From positions 1 to 14,683 of the forward strand of contig JAGDMJ010000025.1 of assembly GCA_017860555.1 (NCBI GenBank): a stretch of 14,683 nucleotides of DNA, given 5' to 3'. Positions 14,236-14,683 of this stretch are shown in pieces. A program made the position numbers and the translations under genes. Under the pieces are notes generated by a model. That model was not told where the DNA came from. It did not search any database and saw only the letters and a program-made list of their open reading frames with translations. Source of the DNA: Bacteroidota bacterium (GTDB taxonomy: Bacteria > Bacteroidota > Ignavibacteria > UBA10030 > UBA6906). The first letter of the stretch is position 1. Every line of letters starts with the position of its first letter.

Positions 14236-14683
14236 ATGACACGACCGCTGCAATCCTGCGCCCTCACGACGTTCATTCTTGCGAGTTTCGTTCATTGCCT
14301 CCCCTTCACAACGGTAAGCCGGGCGGAGACAATTCCCGACTCTTCTTTCTCCCGGTTTAGTGTGGAGCTCGAGGCAGGCCCGGCATGGCAAGGCCGCAAC
14401 AACGTTCAGATTCCCAACAATCAGACCGGTACCCGATTTTCGCTAGTCGATCTGGTCGGCTCCGGCCCACTCCCGGCAGCCCGATTGTACATTCTCTGGA
14501 ATATCAACGAACGCCATGGCCTCCGTGTGTTGCTCGCGCCTCTCTCCTACACGAAGAGCGGGCAGTTTACTTCGTCCGTAAACTTCGCCGGAGAAACATT
14601 CCAGCCCGGGGTTCCCACCGATGCGACGTACAAGTTTAACTCATGGCGTCTGAGCTACAGGTACAATATCTACCACGGGACCG
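14236..14683 (+). CDS. Outer-membrane protein of unknown function, 3' end beyond window
   Basis: About 149 codons are present and the frame is still open at the window end. The ATG at 14236 has GGAGA at 14226-14230 with 5 nt spacing; an in-frame ATG at 14215 lacks a site. A hydrophobic segment (CALTTFILASFVHCLPF) acts as signal peptide, with cleavage probably near SRA at about residue 34. The mature start reads SRFSVELEAGPAWQGRN, followed by TRFSLVDLVG, LYILWNINERHGLR, LLAPLSYTKSG, NFAGETFQPG and TYKFNSWRLSYRYN. This series is familiar to me from a conserved outer-membrane beta-barrel group with no assigned role, in which the N-terminal EAGPxWQ and YKFNSWRLxYRY strands recur. Strand pattern and signal support an outer-membrane barrel; its function is not known. 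Confidence 0.75.
   Translation, partial: MTRPLQSCALTTFILASFVHCLPFTTVSRAETIPDSSFSRFSVELEAGPAWQGRNNVQIPNNQTGTRFSLVDLVGSGPLPAARLYILWNINERHGLRVLLAPLSYTKSGQFTSSVNFAGETFQPGVPTDATYKFNSWRLSYRYNIYHGT

Noticed and set aside
13688..14239. Plus-strand open frame of 183 codons across the hydrolase 5' end and the gap
   Set aside because: No ribosome binding site and no protein character; the first part is antisense to the hydrolase fragment.
1..14683. CRISPR arrays, tRNA/rRNA genes, insertion sequences, toxin-antitoxin or phage-defence systems
   Set aside because: I saw no repeat-spacer pattern, cloverleaf, transposase, integrase or paired small genes of these kinds on either strand.

Overview
The window reads as a moderately GC-rich bacterial chromosome segment. 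It carries housekeeping and stress genes on the left and in the centre, and a looser, partly decayed stretch on the right. Clear Shine-Dalgarno sites precede most genes, which argues against Bacteroidia proper. Several outer-membrane beta-barrel proteins with Sec signals show a diderm. The truncated hydrolase resembles a domain that I associate with kinase-hydrolase proteins of FCB-type and related lineages (Ignavibacteriota/Rhodothermota/Gemmatimonadota-like). The taxonomic placement is inference only; no rRNA or marker gene is present.

Layout, left to right: a short direct repeat; a small beta-barrel outer-membrane protein (148-702, +); a beta-class carbonic anhydrase starting at a GTG (964-1632, +); and, convergent with it, a secreted calcineurin-like metallophosphoesterase (1768-2643, -). 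A divergent promoter region with an inverted repeat (2644-2879) separates the phosphoesterase from katG (2880-5075, +), a full-length catalase-peroxidase. A perfect 15-bp hairpin (5108-5142) terminates katG and the facing glutamate synthase operon. That operon is gltB then gltD on the minus strand (11149 down to 5179), with an 8-nt ATGGGTAA-type overlap. Upstream of gltB there is a plausible promoter followed by a hairpin plus T-run, which would suit transcription attenuation.

The right third (11245-14683) holds a coding remnant interrupted by an in-frame TAG (11438-11854, +), a 290-residue beta-barrel outer-membrane protein (11999-12871, -), an alpha/beta hydrolase fragment that lacks its catalytic-histidine segment and any upstream partner domain (13070-13873, -), and the 5' part of another outer-membrane protein cut by the window end (14236-14683, +).

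Functionally, GltB and GltD form the NADPH glutamate synthase that assimilates ammonia with glutamine synthetase. KatG removes hydrogen peroxide, and the carbonic anhydrase supplies bicarbonate. Nothing besides gltBD looks like a multigene pathway. I did not find a convincing undescribed system. The best leads are the gltB leader hairpin, the katG/phosphoesterase shared control region, and the eroded hydrolase and TAG-interrupted frame at the right.
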